A model generated the notes under the pieces. It worked only from the letters and a program-made list of their open reading frames with translations. It was not told where the DNA came from and did no database searches. From contig NZ_CADCSU010000026.1 in NCBI RefSeq assembly GCF_902804475.1, positions 1 through 59,354 on the forward strand: a stretch of 59,354 bases of DNA, written 5' to 3'. Within the stretch, counting starts at the first letter, position 1. Each line of letters begins with the position of its first letter. Shown here one piece after another: positions 26,624 to 35,849 of this stretch. A program made the position numbers and the translations under genes. The stretch comes from Flavobacterium bizetiae (GTDB lineage: Bacteria > Bacteroidota > Bacteroidia > Flavobacteriales > Flavobacteriaceae).

Positions 26624-29464
26624 ATGAAAAAAAACCTACTATTCCTGACATTCTTTCTTGTCAGTATTCAAACATGGGCACAACAAGTTCAAATTAACGA
26701 AGCTTCTGGCTGGCTGGAATCTGCTTTTGTAAAATGGCAGCCGGTAAGTAATGCTCAAACTTATAATGTTTACTATACCGGAAACGGTCTGGTAGATAAA
26801 AAAATAGACGATCAGCTTATTAGAAGTTACGGATCTTATTTTCGCGCAGATATTCCGGGACTTAAAGCCGGAACTTATACTGTAAAAATAAAGCCTGTAA
26901 TTTCAGGAAATGAAGGAACAGGTTCTACAACAAGCAACCTCACCGTTTTAGCTCACGATCGCAATGGTTTTGCTTTTGATGGAGGACGAGTTCCCGGCGG
27001 TTATAATGCTGATGGAACGCCAAAAACCGGAGCTGTAATTTTATACATTACCCAAAATACAAAAAACACCATATCGATGGACATTACGGGTGCGAGTACA
27101 AACCCTTGTGTTGGTTTACAAAACATTTTATATGGCATTAAAAAAGGAAAAGATACACGTCCTTTTATTATTCGTCTTATCGGAAATATCACAGATATGA
27201 CCGTAATGGAAGGCGGAGATATTACTATCGAAAATGCGAACAATGCCAACAGCTATTTAACAATAGAAGGTATTGGAAATGATGCTGTTATAAACGGAAT
27301 GGGTATACGCCTTAAATCGGCATCGAATATTGAAGTTAATAATCTTGGCTTCATGAATTGTGACAGTACTGCTGGCGACAATGTTGGCTTGCAAGATAAA
27401 AACGATCACGTTTGGGTACATAATTGCGATTTATTTTATGGCAACGCAGGTTCTGATGCTGACCAGATTAAAGGTGATGGAGCAATGGATAACAAAGGAT
27501 CTACATATGTTACTTTTTCTTACAATCATTTTTGGGATAACGGAAAAGCAAGTCTTTTAGGTTTAAGCGAAGGAACTACGGCAGGATTATACATAACCTA
27601 CCATCATAACTGGTTTGATCATTCAGATTCTCGTCATCCTCGCGTTCGTTATTACTCTGCACACATTTACAATAATTATTATGATGGTGTTGCAAAATAT
27701 GGCGCCGGATCAACTCTGGGATCATCCCTTTTTGTAGAAGGAAATTATTATCGAAATAGCAAATACCCGATGTTAACCTCTTTGCAGGGAAGTGATATTT
27801 GGGATGAAGCGAATCAGGTAAATAATGCGGGAACTATGGGAACATTTTCAGGTGAAGCCGGAGGTTCTATTAAAGCATTCAACAATACTTTCGACGCGGA
27901 TATTGCCACTAATAATATGCGTTTTGTAGCTTATGGCGATACCAATCCTTTATACAACATTGCCGGAAAAACCAATTCTACAACAGATTTTGATGCTTAT
28001 CTGGCTACTTCAAGAGGAGAAGTGGTAAGCAGCAATGTAAAGTCTAAATCAGGCGCAAATACGTATAACAATTTTGATACAAATGCTGCTTTATACGTTA
28101 AAAGCTTAGTTATAGATCAGCCTGCTACTGCCAAAACAAAAGTAACGCAATACGCAGGACGCGTTTCTGGAGGTGATCTTAAATGGACTTTTAACAATAG
28201 TGTAGATGATAAATCTTCACTGGTAATTGCTGCGCTAAAATCGGCCCTTACAAATTACACCGGTTCTTTAGTTGCTGTACAAGGAGAAGGAACTCCACCA
28301 GCAAACCCACAAACATTAACTTCTACAACTAATAACAATCAAACGGTGACTACCGGAACAGCGATTAGTTCTATAGTATTTACCTGGGGAGGAAGCGCAA
28401 CTGATGCAACAGTAACAGGATTACCGGCATCTGGAATTAGCTTTGTAAAAAATGCAACGAATAAAACGATTACCATAACAGGAACACCAACAGCTACTTT
28501 ATCTTATTCTATTGCCACAGTAGGAACAGGAACAGTCGCTACGGGATCAGGAACAATTACTGTTTCAGCCGTAAATGGTCAAACACTTTCTTCTACTTCT
28601 AATAATAATCAAACAGTGGCAAGCGGAACAGCAATAAGTGCTATTGTTTTTACTTGGGGAGGAAGCGCAACTGACGCAACAGTAACTGGATTACCGGCAT
28701 CCGGAATTAGCTTTGTAAAAAACACTTCGGCAAAAACAATTACGATTTCAGGTACACCAACAGCTACAGTTTCGTATTCTATTGCTACAGTAGGAACAGG
28801 AATAGCGGCGACAGGAGCTGGTACAATCACTGTAACAACCAGTAATCCTAGTACTAATGAAATTCATAATTTTACAACTTCTGGAAAAACAAGTTCATTT
28901 TATACTATTACAGGAAACATGAATTCTACACCGGGATCTGTAACATATAACGGTTTAACTTTGACTGAACGCCTAAAAATCGAATCAAGCACGACAGTTA
29001 CTTATACCACAACAAGTGCTTCGACATTGACTTTGGTTTTTGATTCTAACTTTACGGGACCGGTAAAAGTAAATAATACGTCTTATACCGCAGCAGCCGG
29101 AATAGTTACTGCTACAATACCAGCGGGAACGAATACAATAACAAAAGGATCGGTTGCCAACTTATTCTACATCAGTACAGAATATACGGGAAGTACTTTG
29201 CGCAAAGCAAATTTTGAAGAAGCAAAAACGATAGAAACTGCGAAACCAGTTTTATACCCTAATCCAGTTACCAATTCATTATCAATTACAAGTGCTTCTC
29301 AAAATATAGAGAAAGCGGCGATTTATAATATTTCAGGTATGCTGGTAAAAACAGTTGATAAAAACCTGGAAACTATAGATGTAAGTAATCTAACTGCCGG
29401 TACTTATTTAGTAAAAATATACACTAGTGAAGGTTCATTTAATCAAACTATTTTAAAGAAATAA
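26624..29464 (+). CDS. Secreted multidomain pectate lyase (PL1 family) with T9SS sorting tail
   Basis: A 946-residue secreted enzyme predicted to cleave polygalacturonate by beta-elimination. A signal peptide ends at TWAQQ (about residue 19). A fibronectin-III-like domain spans about residues 20-105. The parallel beta-helix PL1 domain covers about residues 110-490, with [21 protein letters not shown] and the catalytic/substrate motif [13 protein letters not shown] (arginines near residues 335-341). Two 90-residue Ig-like modules follow in tandem (about 562-651 and 652-741), nearly identical in the [17 protein letters not shown] core. A beta-sandwich, perhaps carbohydrate-binding, spans about 745-865. 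The C-terminal 70 residues from YPNPVTNS to the end are a T9SS type A sorting domain, so the protein should cross the outer membrane by the gliding-linked secretion system. The start at 26624 (MKKNLLFL) is the one with a signal peptide and lies downstream of the promoter. Confidence 0.92.
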   Translation: MKKNLLFLTFFLVSIQTWAQQVQINEASGWLESAFVKWQPVSNAQTYNVYYTGNGLVDKKIDDQLIRSYGSYFRADIPGLKAGTYTVKIKPVISGNEGTGSTTSNLTVLAHDRNGFAFDGGRVPGGYNADGTPKTGAVILYITQNTKNTISMDITGASTNPCVGLQNILYGIKKGKDTRPFIIRLIGNITDMTVMEGGDITIENANNANSYLTIEGIGNDAVINGMGIRLKSASNIEVNNLGFMNCDSTAGDNVGLQDKNDHVWVHNCDLFYGNAGSDADQIKGDGAMDNKGSTYVTFSYNHFWDNGKASLLGLSEGTTAGLYITYHHNWFDHSDSRHPRVRYYSAHIYNNYYDGVAKYGAGSTLGSSLFVEGNYYRNSKYPMLTSLQGSDIWDEANQVNNAGTMGTFSGEAGGSIKAFNNTFDADIATNNMRFVAYGDTNPLYNIAGKTNSTTDFDAYLATSRGEVVSSNVKSKSGANTYNNFDTNAALYVKSLVIDQPATAKTKVTQYAGRVSGGDLKWTFNNSVDDKSSLVIAALKSALTNYTGSLVAVQGEGTPPANPQTLTSTTNNNQTVTTGTAISSIVFTWGGSATDATVTGLPASGISFVKNATNKTITITGTPTATLSYSIATVGTGTVATGSGTITVSAVNGQTLSSTSNNNQTVASGTAISAIVFTWGGSATDATVTGLPASGISFVKNTSAKTITISGTPTATVSYSIATVGTGIAATGAGTITVTTSNPSTNEIHNFTTSGKTSSFYTITGNMNSTPGSVTYNGLTLTERLKIESSTTVTYTTTSASTLTLVFDSNFTGPVKVNNTSYTAAAGIVTATIPAGTNTITKGSVANLFYISTEYTGSTLRKANFEEAKTIETAKPVLYPNPVTNSLSITSASQNIEKAAIYNISGMLVKTVDKNLETIDVSNLTAGTYLVKIYTSEGSFNQTILKK
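28308..28847 (+). repeat. Tandem 270-base repeat inside the pectate lyase gene
   Basis: Two consecutive 270-base units (28308-28577 and 28578-28847) encode two 90-residue modules. The core around 28391 recurs at 28661 with only a few third-position changes, so the duplication is recent or homogenised. Confidence 0.85.
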
Positions 29465-29483
29465 ATTTATAATATTAAAAAGC

Positions 29484-29514
29484 AAAAGGCTTCCTAAAAT
29501 GGAAGCCTTTTTTA
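29484..29514. terminator. Bidirectional terminator between pectate lyase and aldehyde dehydrogenase
   Basis: AAAGGCTTCC pairs perfectly with GGAAGCCTTT. T-rich tails exist on the plus strand and A-rich flanks on the other side, so it can serve both convergent genes. Confidence 0.85.
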
Positions 29515-29537
29515 TATACTAGATCTAAAAGTAGATT

Positions 29538-31091
29538 TTACAAATCAAATTTAATTCCTTGTGCCAAAGGTAAACTCGTGGTATAATTAATTGTATTGGT
29601 TTGACGACGCATATAGATTTTCCAGGCATCAGATCCGGATTCACGTCCGCCGCCGGTTTCTTTTTCTCCACCAAAAGCACCACCAATTTCAGCTCCTGAA
29701 GTTCCGATGTTTACGTTGGCAATTCCACAATCAGAACCTACAACAGATAAAAATCTTTCGGCTTCACGTAAATTATTCGTCATAATTGCCGATGATAATC
29801 CTTGCCCTACTCCGTTCTGAATTTCGATCGCATTATCAACATCTCCAGAATATTTAATTAAATATAAAACTGGAGCAAATGTTTCGTGTTGTACAATTGC
29901 GTATGAATTTTTAGCCTCGGCAATTGCAGGTTTTACATAACATCCGCTTTCATAACCTTCTCCTGAAAGTACTCCGCCTTCAACCAAAACATTTCCGCCT
30001 TCATCAATAACTTTTTTCAAAGAAGCGCTATACATTTCGACTGCATGCGTATCAATTAGTGGTCCAACGTGATTGTTTTCGTCAAGCGGATTTCCTATTC
30101 GTAATTGTTTGTAAGCCGCTACCAAGGCATCTTTTACTTTATCATAAATACTTTCGTGAATGATTAAACGACGTGTAGAAGTACAACGTTGTCCTGCTGT
30201 TCCTACAGCCCCAAAAACAGCACCAATGACAGTCATTTTAATATCAGCATCAGGAGTAACAATGATGGCATTATTTCCTCCAAGTTCTAATAATGATTTC
30301 CCTAAACGTCCCGCAACAGTTTGCGCAACGATTTTCCCCATTCGGGTCGAACCAGTAGCAGAAACTAGCGGAATACGCGTATCAGCCGTCATTAATTCTC
30401 CTATTTTATAATCGCCATTAATCAAACAAGAAATACCTTCCGGCAAATTGTTTTCTTTAATAACTTGTGCGATGATGTTTTGACAAGCGATCCCGCAAAG
30501 AGGTGTTTTTTCAGAAGGTTTCCAAACACAAACGTCTCCAGAAATCCATGCTAAAGCGGTGTTCCAAGACCAGACTGCCACCGGAAAATTGAATGCCGAA
30601 ATAATTCCGACAACTCCTAACGAATGATATTGCTCGTACATACGATGTCCGGGTCTTTCAGAATGCATTGTCAAACCGTGTAGTTGACGGGACAAACCAA
30701 CTGCAAAATCGCAGATATCGATCATTTCCTGAACTTCTCCATATCCTTCCTGTAATGATTTCCCCATTTCGTAAGAAACCAATTTTCCAAGAGCTTCTTT
30801 ATTTTCACGTAACTTTTGCCCAAACTGACGAACAATTTCTCCACGTTGTGGCGCAGGAATTAAACGAAAACTTTTGAAAGCCTCTGTTGCTGCCTGCATT
30901 ACTTTTTCGTAATCCTGAGGAGTTGACATTTTTACCGAAGCAATTAATTTTCCGTCAACTGGTGAATAACTTTCTAAAATTTCTCCTGAAGAAAAGTTTT
31001 CTAATCCGGTTGATGTTCCTTCATTTATCGTTTTGATGCCCAATTTTTCCAGAGCCTCATTCATTCCAAATTGCGATGCTATTGTTGTCAT
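29538..31091 (-). CDS. amaB: ALDH7-type aldehyde dehydrogenase (aminoadipate-semialdehyde dehydrogenase-like)
   Basis: A 517-residue NAD(P)-dependent aldehyde dehydrogenase. The catalytic cysteine is C303 in GQRCTSTRRL and the general base E269 in LLELGGNN; the nucleotide-binding motif is SATGSTRMGK (about 244-253). The local motifs GVVGIISAFNFPVAVWSWN and TAGQRCTSTRR are those of the ALDH7 (antiquitin/AmaB) subfamily, which oxidises alpha-aminoadipate semialdehyde to aminoadipate in lysine breakdown. The lysine pathway partner genes are not next to it, so the substrate assignment is by subfamily only. It is monocistronic on the minus strand with a shared terminator downstream. Confidence 0.88.
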   Translation of the reverse strand: MTTIASQFGMNEALEKLGIKTINEGTSTGLENFSSGEILESYSPVDGKLIASVKMSTPQDYEKVMQAATEAFKSFRLIPAPQRGEIVRQFGQKLRENKEALGKLVSYEMGKSLQEGYGEVQEMIDICDFAVGLSRQLHGLTMHSERPGHRMYEQYHSLGVVGIISAFNFPVAVWSWNTALAWISGDVCVWKPSEKTPLCGIACQNIIAQVIKENNLPEGISCLINGDYKIGELMTADTRIPLVSATGSTRMGKIVAQTVAGRLGKSLLELGGNNAIIVTPDADIKMTVIGAVFGAVGTAGQRCTSTRRLIIHESIYDKVKDALVAAYKQLRIGNPLDENNHVGPLIDTHAVEMYSASLKKVIDEGGNVLVEGGVLSGEGYESGCYVKPAIAEAKNSYAIVQHETFAPVLYLIKYSGDVDNAIEIQNGVGQGLSSAIMTNNLREAERFLSVVGSDCGIANVNIGTSGAEIGGAFGGEKETGGGRESGSDAWKIYMRRQTNTINYTTSLPLAQGIKFDL

Positions 31092-31272
31092 TGTAACTTT
31101 TTTAGTTAAAATTGTTATATTTTTATGTAAAGATATTATTTCGAGTTGAATTTCAACAAAAGCAAGTTGTTAAAATCAGGTAAATTTAGGATTAATAAAA
31201 GTCAATTAAAGAAATATTCCTGTATTTATTCGTCATAATTCAGGAACTTTGCAGCAACAAAATTATTTAAAT

Positions 31273-32232
31273 ATGTCTGTTTTCAATCGCCTTCTGATTT
31301 GTTTCGTTTTAATTTCTGTAAATGCTTTTGCGCAAAAAGAACAAAAAGCTTCTTTTCAGGTTGTTCCGTTAGGAATAAAAGGTGGTATCGATGAAAAAAA
31401 TCTTTCGGCTTATCTAGTAGGGCCCGCAAATACAAATGATTTTATCGCTTTGGATGCAGGAACCATAAATGCCGGAATCGAAAAAGCAATTGAAAACAAA
31501 GTTTTTAAAGTTTCGACAAGCGAGGTTTTACGTAAATATATTAAAGGATATTTTATTTCTCACGCGCATTTAGATCACGTTTCAGGATTGATTATTAACT
31601 CTCCGGCCGATTCTTCAAAAACAGTTTACGCCACTGAAAAATGCATGGAAATGATGGAGAATCATTATTTTAATGATCAAACCTGGGCCAATTTTGGCGA
31701 TAAAGGTCCTGGAACTCCATTAAAAAAATATCATTTTCAGACTTTAAATATCGGAGAAGAAACTCCAATTACCAATACAACAATGACGGTAAAAGCATTT
31801 CCGTTAAGCCATGTGAATCCGTTTGAGAGTACAGCTTTTCTAATTAAAAATGGAGAATCCTATGTGCTTTATTTAGGAGATACCGGACCTGACACGGTAG
31901 AAAAAAGCGATAAGCTAAAATCACTCTGGACAGCAATTGCCCCTTTAGTAAAAAGTAAACAATTGAAAGGAATTTTTATTGAAGTTTCGTTCCCTAATGA
32001 ACAACCTGATCAATTCTTGTTCGGGCATTTAACTCCGAATCATCTGATGAAAGAACTTCATACTTTAGAAGATTTATCCGGAAAAGGAACTTTGAAAGGC
32101 TTCAATATTATTGTTACTCATTTGAAACCACCAACCAAAAATATCATCAAACTTAAAGAACAATTGCAAAAGCAAAATGATTTAGGATTTAAGATTATTT
32201 ATCCTGAACAAGGGAAAAAGTTTGAGTTGTAA
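31273..32232 (+). CDS. Class II 3',5'-cyclic-nucleotide phosphodiesterase, exported
   Basis: A 319-residue metallo-beta-lactamase-fold protein. A signal peptide ends at NAFAQ (about residue 21). The metal-binding block HAHLDHVSGLIINSP (H97, H99, D101, H102) fits the complete class II cAMP phosphodiesterase signature (H-x-H-L-D-H-x-x-G-x-x-x-x-S-P), as in yeast PDE1 and Vibrio CpdP. Further ligands are likely in LSHVNPF (about residue 180) and YLGDTGPD. It should hydrolyse cAMP and/or cGMP in the periplasm. An upstream in-frame ATG at 31249 overlaps a weak promoter-like element (GAACTTTG at 31244-31251), so the start giving the signal peptide is used. The gene stands alone. Confidence 0.85.
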   Translation: MSVFNRLLICFVLISVNAFAQKEQKASFQVVPLGIKGGIDEKNLSAYLVGPANTNDFIALDAGTINAGIEKAIENKVFKVSTSEVLRKYIKGYFISHAHLDHVSGLIINSPADSSKTVYATEKCMEMMENHYFNDQTWANFGDKGPGTPLKKYHFQTLNIGEETPITNTTMTVKAFPLSHVNPFESTAFLIKNGESYVLYLGDTGPDTVEKSDKLKSLWTAIAPLVKSKQLKGIFIEVSFPNEQPDQFLFGHLTPNHLMKELHTLEDLSGKGTLKGFNIIVTHLKPPTKNIIKLKEQLQKQNDLGFKIIYPEQGKKFEL

Positions 32233-32281
32233 TTTTTTAAAGCCACAGATTTCGCAGATTAAAGTGATTTTTTTCTTTTTT

Positions 32282-32381
32282 TGTCATTTCGACGAAGGAG
32301 AAATCACACTAGAAATTCCGCAATCAAAATCGCCAATCTTTGTCGAATCCCGAGTGTGATTTCTCCTTCGTCGAAATGACA
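32282..32381. repeat. Long inverted repeat of the TGTCATTTCGACGAAGGAG family, copy 1
   Basis: The left arm 32282-32310 (starting TGTCATTTCGACGAAGGAG, ending AATCACACT) is the exact reverse complement of 32353-32381. The arms are 29 bases long, separated by 42 bases. An imperfect copy lies at 38193-38292. It stands between a plus-strand gene and a small minus-strand ORF. Confidence 0.88.
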
Positions 32382-32402
32382 AGATTGTGTTGATCACTGT
32401 GC

Positions 32403-32555
32403 TTAAATAATCTTTTTACTTTTCAATTCTTCTATCATTTCCTCATGAGTAATAAAATTACCTTCGGCATACTCACGTCTAGCTCGTTCTATACCTGCTT
32501 TTAATTGCTTCAAAAAATCTTCTTCATTGGGATTATTTACTATACTATCTTTCAT
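32403..32555 (-). CDS. Small antitoxin-like ORF (50 residues), no partner toxin nearby
   Basis: An intact 50-codon frame that reads MKDSIVNNPNEEDF at the start and ends GNFITHEEMIEELKSKKII. The charged helical composition and the terminal G-x-x-x-THEE-x-x-x-x-L-K pattern resemble the C-terminal, toxin-neutralising part of small RelB/Phd/ParD-like antitoxins, but I cannot assign a family firmly. No RelE/ParE-type toxin frame lies beside it: downstream is the inverted repeat at 32282-32381, upstream the structured repeat at 32627-32704. It could be an orphan antitoxin left after loss of its toxin. The start codon is preceded by an A-rich stretch on the minus strand, as usual for genes in this window. 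Confidence 0.6.
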   Translation of the reverse strand: MKDSIVNNPNEEDFLKQLKAGIERARREYAEGNFITHEEMIEELKSKKII

Positions 32556-32626
32556 ATTTAAATTTATTAAAATTTTTTTTATTTGATCTTTCTCAAATTA
32601 TAATAAGTTCTTTTGATAATGATGCC

Positions 32627-32704
32627 CTAGCCCCGATAGAAGTGGAAATCCTTTTGTTTTTTCTTTAAAAAACAAAAGATTGAAACGGATAGCGGGAAAT
32701 AGCT
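32627..32704 (+). repeat. CTAGCCC-type structured repeat, copy B
   Basis: Begins CTAGCCCCGATAGAAGTGG and ends GGATAGCGGGAAATAGCTC. The central hairpin pairs CTTTTGTTTTTT with AAAAAACAAAAG around CTTT. The outer stem is CCCG/CGGG. It lies upstream of the small minus-strand ORF and is not near a plus-strand start. Confidence 0.82.
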
Positions 32705-32764
32705 CTTAAAAAAATAAAATTCTGAAAATTCTAATTCAAAGACCTTTATTTCTAATTGTCTGCT

Positions 32765-32797
32765 AAACCCGACAGGTTTTAAAAACCTGTCGGGTTT
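32765..32797. terminator. Hairpin terminator downstream of the dioxygenase gene
   Basis: AAACCCGACAGGTTTT pairs perfectly with AAAACCTGTCGGGTTT. It is 15 bases beyond the stop of the minus-strand gene. The T tail on the minus side is short, so termination efficiency is uncertain. Confidence 0.65.
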
Positions 32798-32812
32798 GAA
32801 TTTTAAGATATA

Positions 32813-33352
32813 TTATTTCTTCGCTACAAATCTCGGATCAGATTCCATTACGGTTCCGCAATTGTCGCAGGTTCTCAATTCTTCTGAATTATAGAAATGT
32901 TCGAAATGTGGCAGGAAATCTTTCTCGATATTATGAAGTTCGAAAAATACTTCGTAAAGTTTATGATTGCAATTGTCGCAATGCCAAAGCAGTCCGTCAG
33001 TATAGCCTTTTCCGGCGCGTTTGCGTTCGATTACTAAACCTATAGATCCCTCTGAACGAACTGGAGAATGTGGAATCTTGGCTGGGTGCAAATACATATC
33101 TCCGGCACTTAATTCCATTTCTTTGCGTTCGCCATCTTCCTGAATTACCACTTTTATACTGCCTTCGAGTTGATAAAAAAGCTCTTCGGTTTCGTTATAA
33201 TGATAGTCTTTACGGGCGTTTGGGCCAGCAACGATCATGACAATATAATCGCCGGAATCTACATAAAGATTTTTATTGGCTACAGGTGGTTTTAATAAAT
33301 GACGGTTTTCGTCGATCCATTTATTTAAATTGAAGGGTTTTGCTATTGACAT
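32813..33352 (-). CDS. nbaC: 3-hydroxyanthranilate 3,4-dioxygenase
   Basis: A 179-residue cupin that opens the ring of 3-hydroxyanthranilate, the step of tryptophan/kynurenine breakdown that leads to quinolinate and NAD or to 2-aminomuconate. Iron ligands H51, E57 and H95 and substrate residues R47, R99 and E110 fall at exactly the numbering known for the Cupriavidus enzyme. The C-terminal rubredoxin-like metal site is complete: C125-x2-C128 and C162-x2-C165, characteristic of bacterial enzymes. The active site is therefore intact. Other kynurenine-pathway genes are not adjacent. It follows the endonuclease/phosphatase-fold gene by 82 bases on the same strand, but a shared function is not obvious. 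Confidence 0.96.
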   Translation of the reverse strand: MSIAKPFNLNKWIDENRHLLKPPVANKNLYVDSGDYIVMIVAGPNARKDYHYNETEELFYQLEGSIKVVIQEDGERKEMELSAGDMYLHPAKIPHSPVRSEGSIGLVIERKRAGKGYTDGLLWHCDNCNHKLYEVFFELHNIEKDFLPHFEHFYNSEELRTCDNCGTVMESDPRFVAKK

Positions 33353-33434
33353 TTTTAGTGGTACTAAGTTTTTAGCTAAGTTAAGGAAAAGTTTTCAGTC
33401 TCAATATCCTGAAAAATGAGACTGTAAACCGTAT

Positions 33435-34535
33435 TTATTTCATCTCTTTTATCAGATAAATATAAACAGGAAAATGATCGCTAAAACCTACTTCGGTTAG
33501 GCTGTGCCGAAGCGGATATCCTTTGTATTGTCCTGAAGTTGTAATGAGAAACGGCTTATTGAAAATTCCGGCTTTCCAGAACTTGAAAGTCGAGAAATCT
33601 GGTTTTATAAGAGATTCAGTTATGATAATCTGATCAAAAATATCCCAGGAATCTCTAAAAGCAATTGTTCCCATGCCTTTGTTGGCCATTTCTTCGAAGG
33701 GATTAAAAGTACCCAATTCAGGAACTTCGCCCTTTTTTGCTTTGGCTCCTAAAGCAACTTTTACGCTACGATTGAATGGGCCATCGTTTAAATCTCCCAT
33801 TGTCATGACTTTTGCATTGGGATTTATTTGCTGTAGCGAATCGATAATTCTTCGGTTTAAGCTTCCTGCCAATTCCCGAAATGGGCTACTTTTCTTTTCT
33901 CCGCCAGATCTTGATGGCCAGTGATTGACAATAATATGTATCTCCTCGCCTTCTAGAAAACCGGTTATTAAAAGCTGATCTCTTGTGAAAATTCGGTTGT
34001 TATTCGCTGTTTTTATTTCGATTTCATCATCGATTTGTTCTTTCTTTTCCTCTTTTTCAATTGCATTATTTTTATAGATATATAAAGGAATATTAGAATA
34101 GGATGTTGGCCTAAAATATTTCTTTTGATAGAGCAATGCCACATCGATTCCGCGTTGGTCCGGCGAATCAAAATGTATGATTCCGTAATCAAGATGCTGT
34201 AATTTGGGTTGTTTGATTAAGTCTTCGAGAACACCGCGGTTTTCGATTTCAGAACCGCCAATTAAGGTTGGTGCATTAGGGTTTTCCGGAGTTCCAATTT
34301 CGGATAAAACTCTGGCGAGATTTTTTAATTTTTGTTCGTATTTTTCTTTGGTCCAATGCTGCGCTCCGTTTGGTGTCCATTCATCATCGTGCGTTGTTGG
34401 ATCGTTTATGGTATCAAAAAGGTTTTCGAAATTGTAAAATGCAACGGTATGAATGGTATATTTTTTTGACTGAGCGTGTAAAATAGGAAGAAAAAATAGC
34501 GCGATGCAACAAACCTGAAATCTAATAATCTTCAT
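33435..34535 (-). CDS. Exported endonuclease/exonuclease/phosphatase family protein
   Basis: A 366-residue exported protein with a signal peptide of about 21 residues (ending LHAQS). The fold-specific blocks are FYNFENLFD (N-terminal strand), GGSEIENRGVLEDL (metal-binding glutamate), GIDVALLY, VNHWPSRSGG (catalytic histidine) and TMGDLNDGP (catalytic aspartate and asparagine), and GFSDHFPVYI near the C terminus. The set is complete, so it should be an active metal-dependent phosphodiesterase or nuclease; DNA, RNA or lipid substrates are all possible. Divergent from the LD-carboxypeptidase gene upstream. Confidence 0.88.
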   Translation of the reverse strand: MKIIRFQVCCIALFFLPILHAQSKKYTIHTVAFYNFENLFDTINDPTTHDDEWTPNGAQHWTKEKYEQKLKNLARVLSEIGTPENPNAPTLIGGSEIENRGVLEDLIKQPKLQHLDYGIIHFDSPDQRGIDVALLYQKKYFRPTSYSNIPLYIYKNNAIEKEEKKEQIDDEIEIKTANNNRIFTRDQLLITGFLEGEEIHIIVNHWPSRSGGEKKSSPFRELAGSLNRRIIDSLQQINPNAKVMTMGDLNDGPFNRSVKVALGAKAKKGEVPELGTFNPFEEMANKGMGTIAFRDSWDIFDQIIITESLIKPDFSTFKFWKAGIFNKPFLITTSGQYKGYPLRHSLTEVGFSDHFPVYIYLIKEMK

Positions 34536-34618
34536 GAACTTATTATTTTAAAAAGTTCAATTTAAGCAAATTAATTTATTTGTAAGAATTTTCAAATAAA
34601 TTTAATTTTTTAAATTTC

Positions 34619-34626
34619 TATATTTG
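34619..34626 (+). promoter_or_regulatory. -7 element of the LD-carboxypeptidase gene
   Basis: TATATTTG matches TAnnTTTG, with predicted transcription start near 34633, about 25 bases before the ATG. No TTTG at the usual upstream spacing. Confidence 0.5.
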
Positions 34627-34657
34627 TTTACCTTTATAATGAACCAGCAAAGAAACC

Positions 34658-35662
34658 ATGCACATGAGCGGACTCAAAAACTTTAAAAATTACTTTTTTC
34701 ATTGTAAATTCATATTACTTATTTTTGCTTTACAATCATTTACCTGTCAATCCCAACAAAACATGATAACACCACCTTACTTACAAAAAGGAGATACGGT
34801 TGCAATTGTAGCAACTGCCAGAAAAAATATCGAAGACAACTTAAAACCTACCATAGATTTATTGCACAGCTGGGGTTTAGAAGCTGTTGTAGGAACTTCA
34901 ATTGGTCTTGATTTTAATCAACTTGCCGGAACTGACGAACAACGCGCTGCCGATTTTCAACATCAATTAGACAATCCTAATATTAAAGCAATTTGGTGTG
35001 TTCGAGGCGGATACGGAACGGTACGAATGATTGATCTTTTGGACTTTACCAAATTCAAACAACATCCAAAATGGGTTATTGGTTTTAGCGATGTTACGGT
35101 TTTGCACAATCATTTGAACACGATGGGCTATAAATCTATTCATGGTATTATGCCGGTTACGATTCCGCGCGCTACTCCGGCAGCTATTAGTTCGATGAAA
35201 TCGAGTTTGTTTGGTGAACCACTATCGTATACAATTGCTCCAGATAAAATGAATCGTTTTGGTAAGGCAACGGGTGAATTAGTAGGCGGAAATTTATCTA
35301 TTTTATACAGTTTATTAGGATCTCCATCGGCAATTGATTGCAAGGATAAAATTTTATTTATCGAAGATCTTGACGAATATCTGTATCATATCGATCGAAT
35401 GATGATGAATTTAAGACGCAACGGCTGTATTGAAAACCTAAAAGGAATTCTAGTTGGCGGAATGACCAAAATGAAAGACAACGAAGTGCCGTGGGGTAAA
35501 AATGCTGTTGAAATTGTAGATGATGTTACTAAAAAATACAATATTCCGGTAATCTTCAATTTTCCGGCAGGACATATTCAGGACAATAGGGCTTTGATCA
35601 TGGGAAATACCATTTCGATTGAAGTAAACGAAACCGGAAGTACTGTTTCTTTTCAAAAATAA
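34658..35662 (+). CDS. LD-carboxypeptidase (family S66)
   Basis: A 334-residue peptidase of the LdcA/MccF family that removes the terminal D-alanine from cytoplasmic or periplasmic muropeptide tetrapeptides during peptidoglycan recycling. The Ser-Glu-His triad is visible: S144 (GFSDVT), E236 (LFIEDLDE) and H306 (FPAGHIQD). The N-terminal 30 residues contain a hydrophobic segment (FILLIFALQSFTC) that looks like a signal peptide or lipoprotein signal, which would place the enzyme in the periplasm, unlike E. coli LdcA. An alternative start at 34664 would remove two residues only. Monocistronic. Confidence 0.92.
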   Translation: MHMSGLKNFKNYFFHCKFILLIFALQSFTCQSQQNMITPPYLQKGDTVAIVATARKNIEDNLKPTIDLLHSWGLEAVVGTSIGLDFNQLAGTDEQRAADFQHQLDNPNIKAIWCVRGGYGTVRMIDLLDFTKFKQHPKWVIGFSDVTVLHNHLNTMGYKSIHGIMPVTIPRATPAAISSMKSSLFGEPLSYTIAPDKMNRFGKATGELVGGNLSILYSLLGSPSAIDCKDKILFIEDLDEYLYHIDRMMMNLRRNGCIENLKGILVGGMTKMKDNEVPWGKNAVEIVDDVTKKYNIPVIFNFPAGHIQDNRALIMGNTISIEVNETGSTVSFQK

Positions 35663-35707
35663 TAATTTCTCGTTTCTTCAAATCAAGAAGAATCCAAAAT
35701 ACCACAT

Positions 35708-35776
35708 AAAAATCTCGCAAAGACGCAAAGTCGCAAAGCAATTTCAATAAGGCTTTGTAGACTTTGCGTTTTTGCA
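35708..35776. repeat. CGCAAAG-family inverted repeat, partial copy
   Basis: AAGACGCAAAGTCGCAAAGC pairs imperfectly with GGCTTTGTAGACTTTGCGTT. It corresponds to the inner hairpin of the elements at 7085-7224 and 57999-58150 and sits between two co-oriented genes. Confidence 0.7.
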
Positions 35777-35849
35777 TGCACTTACATTTCTAACACAATA
35801 TCTCCAACTCAAACTGGAAAACTGAGACTGAGAGTGAAAACTAAAAAAC

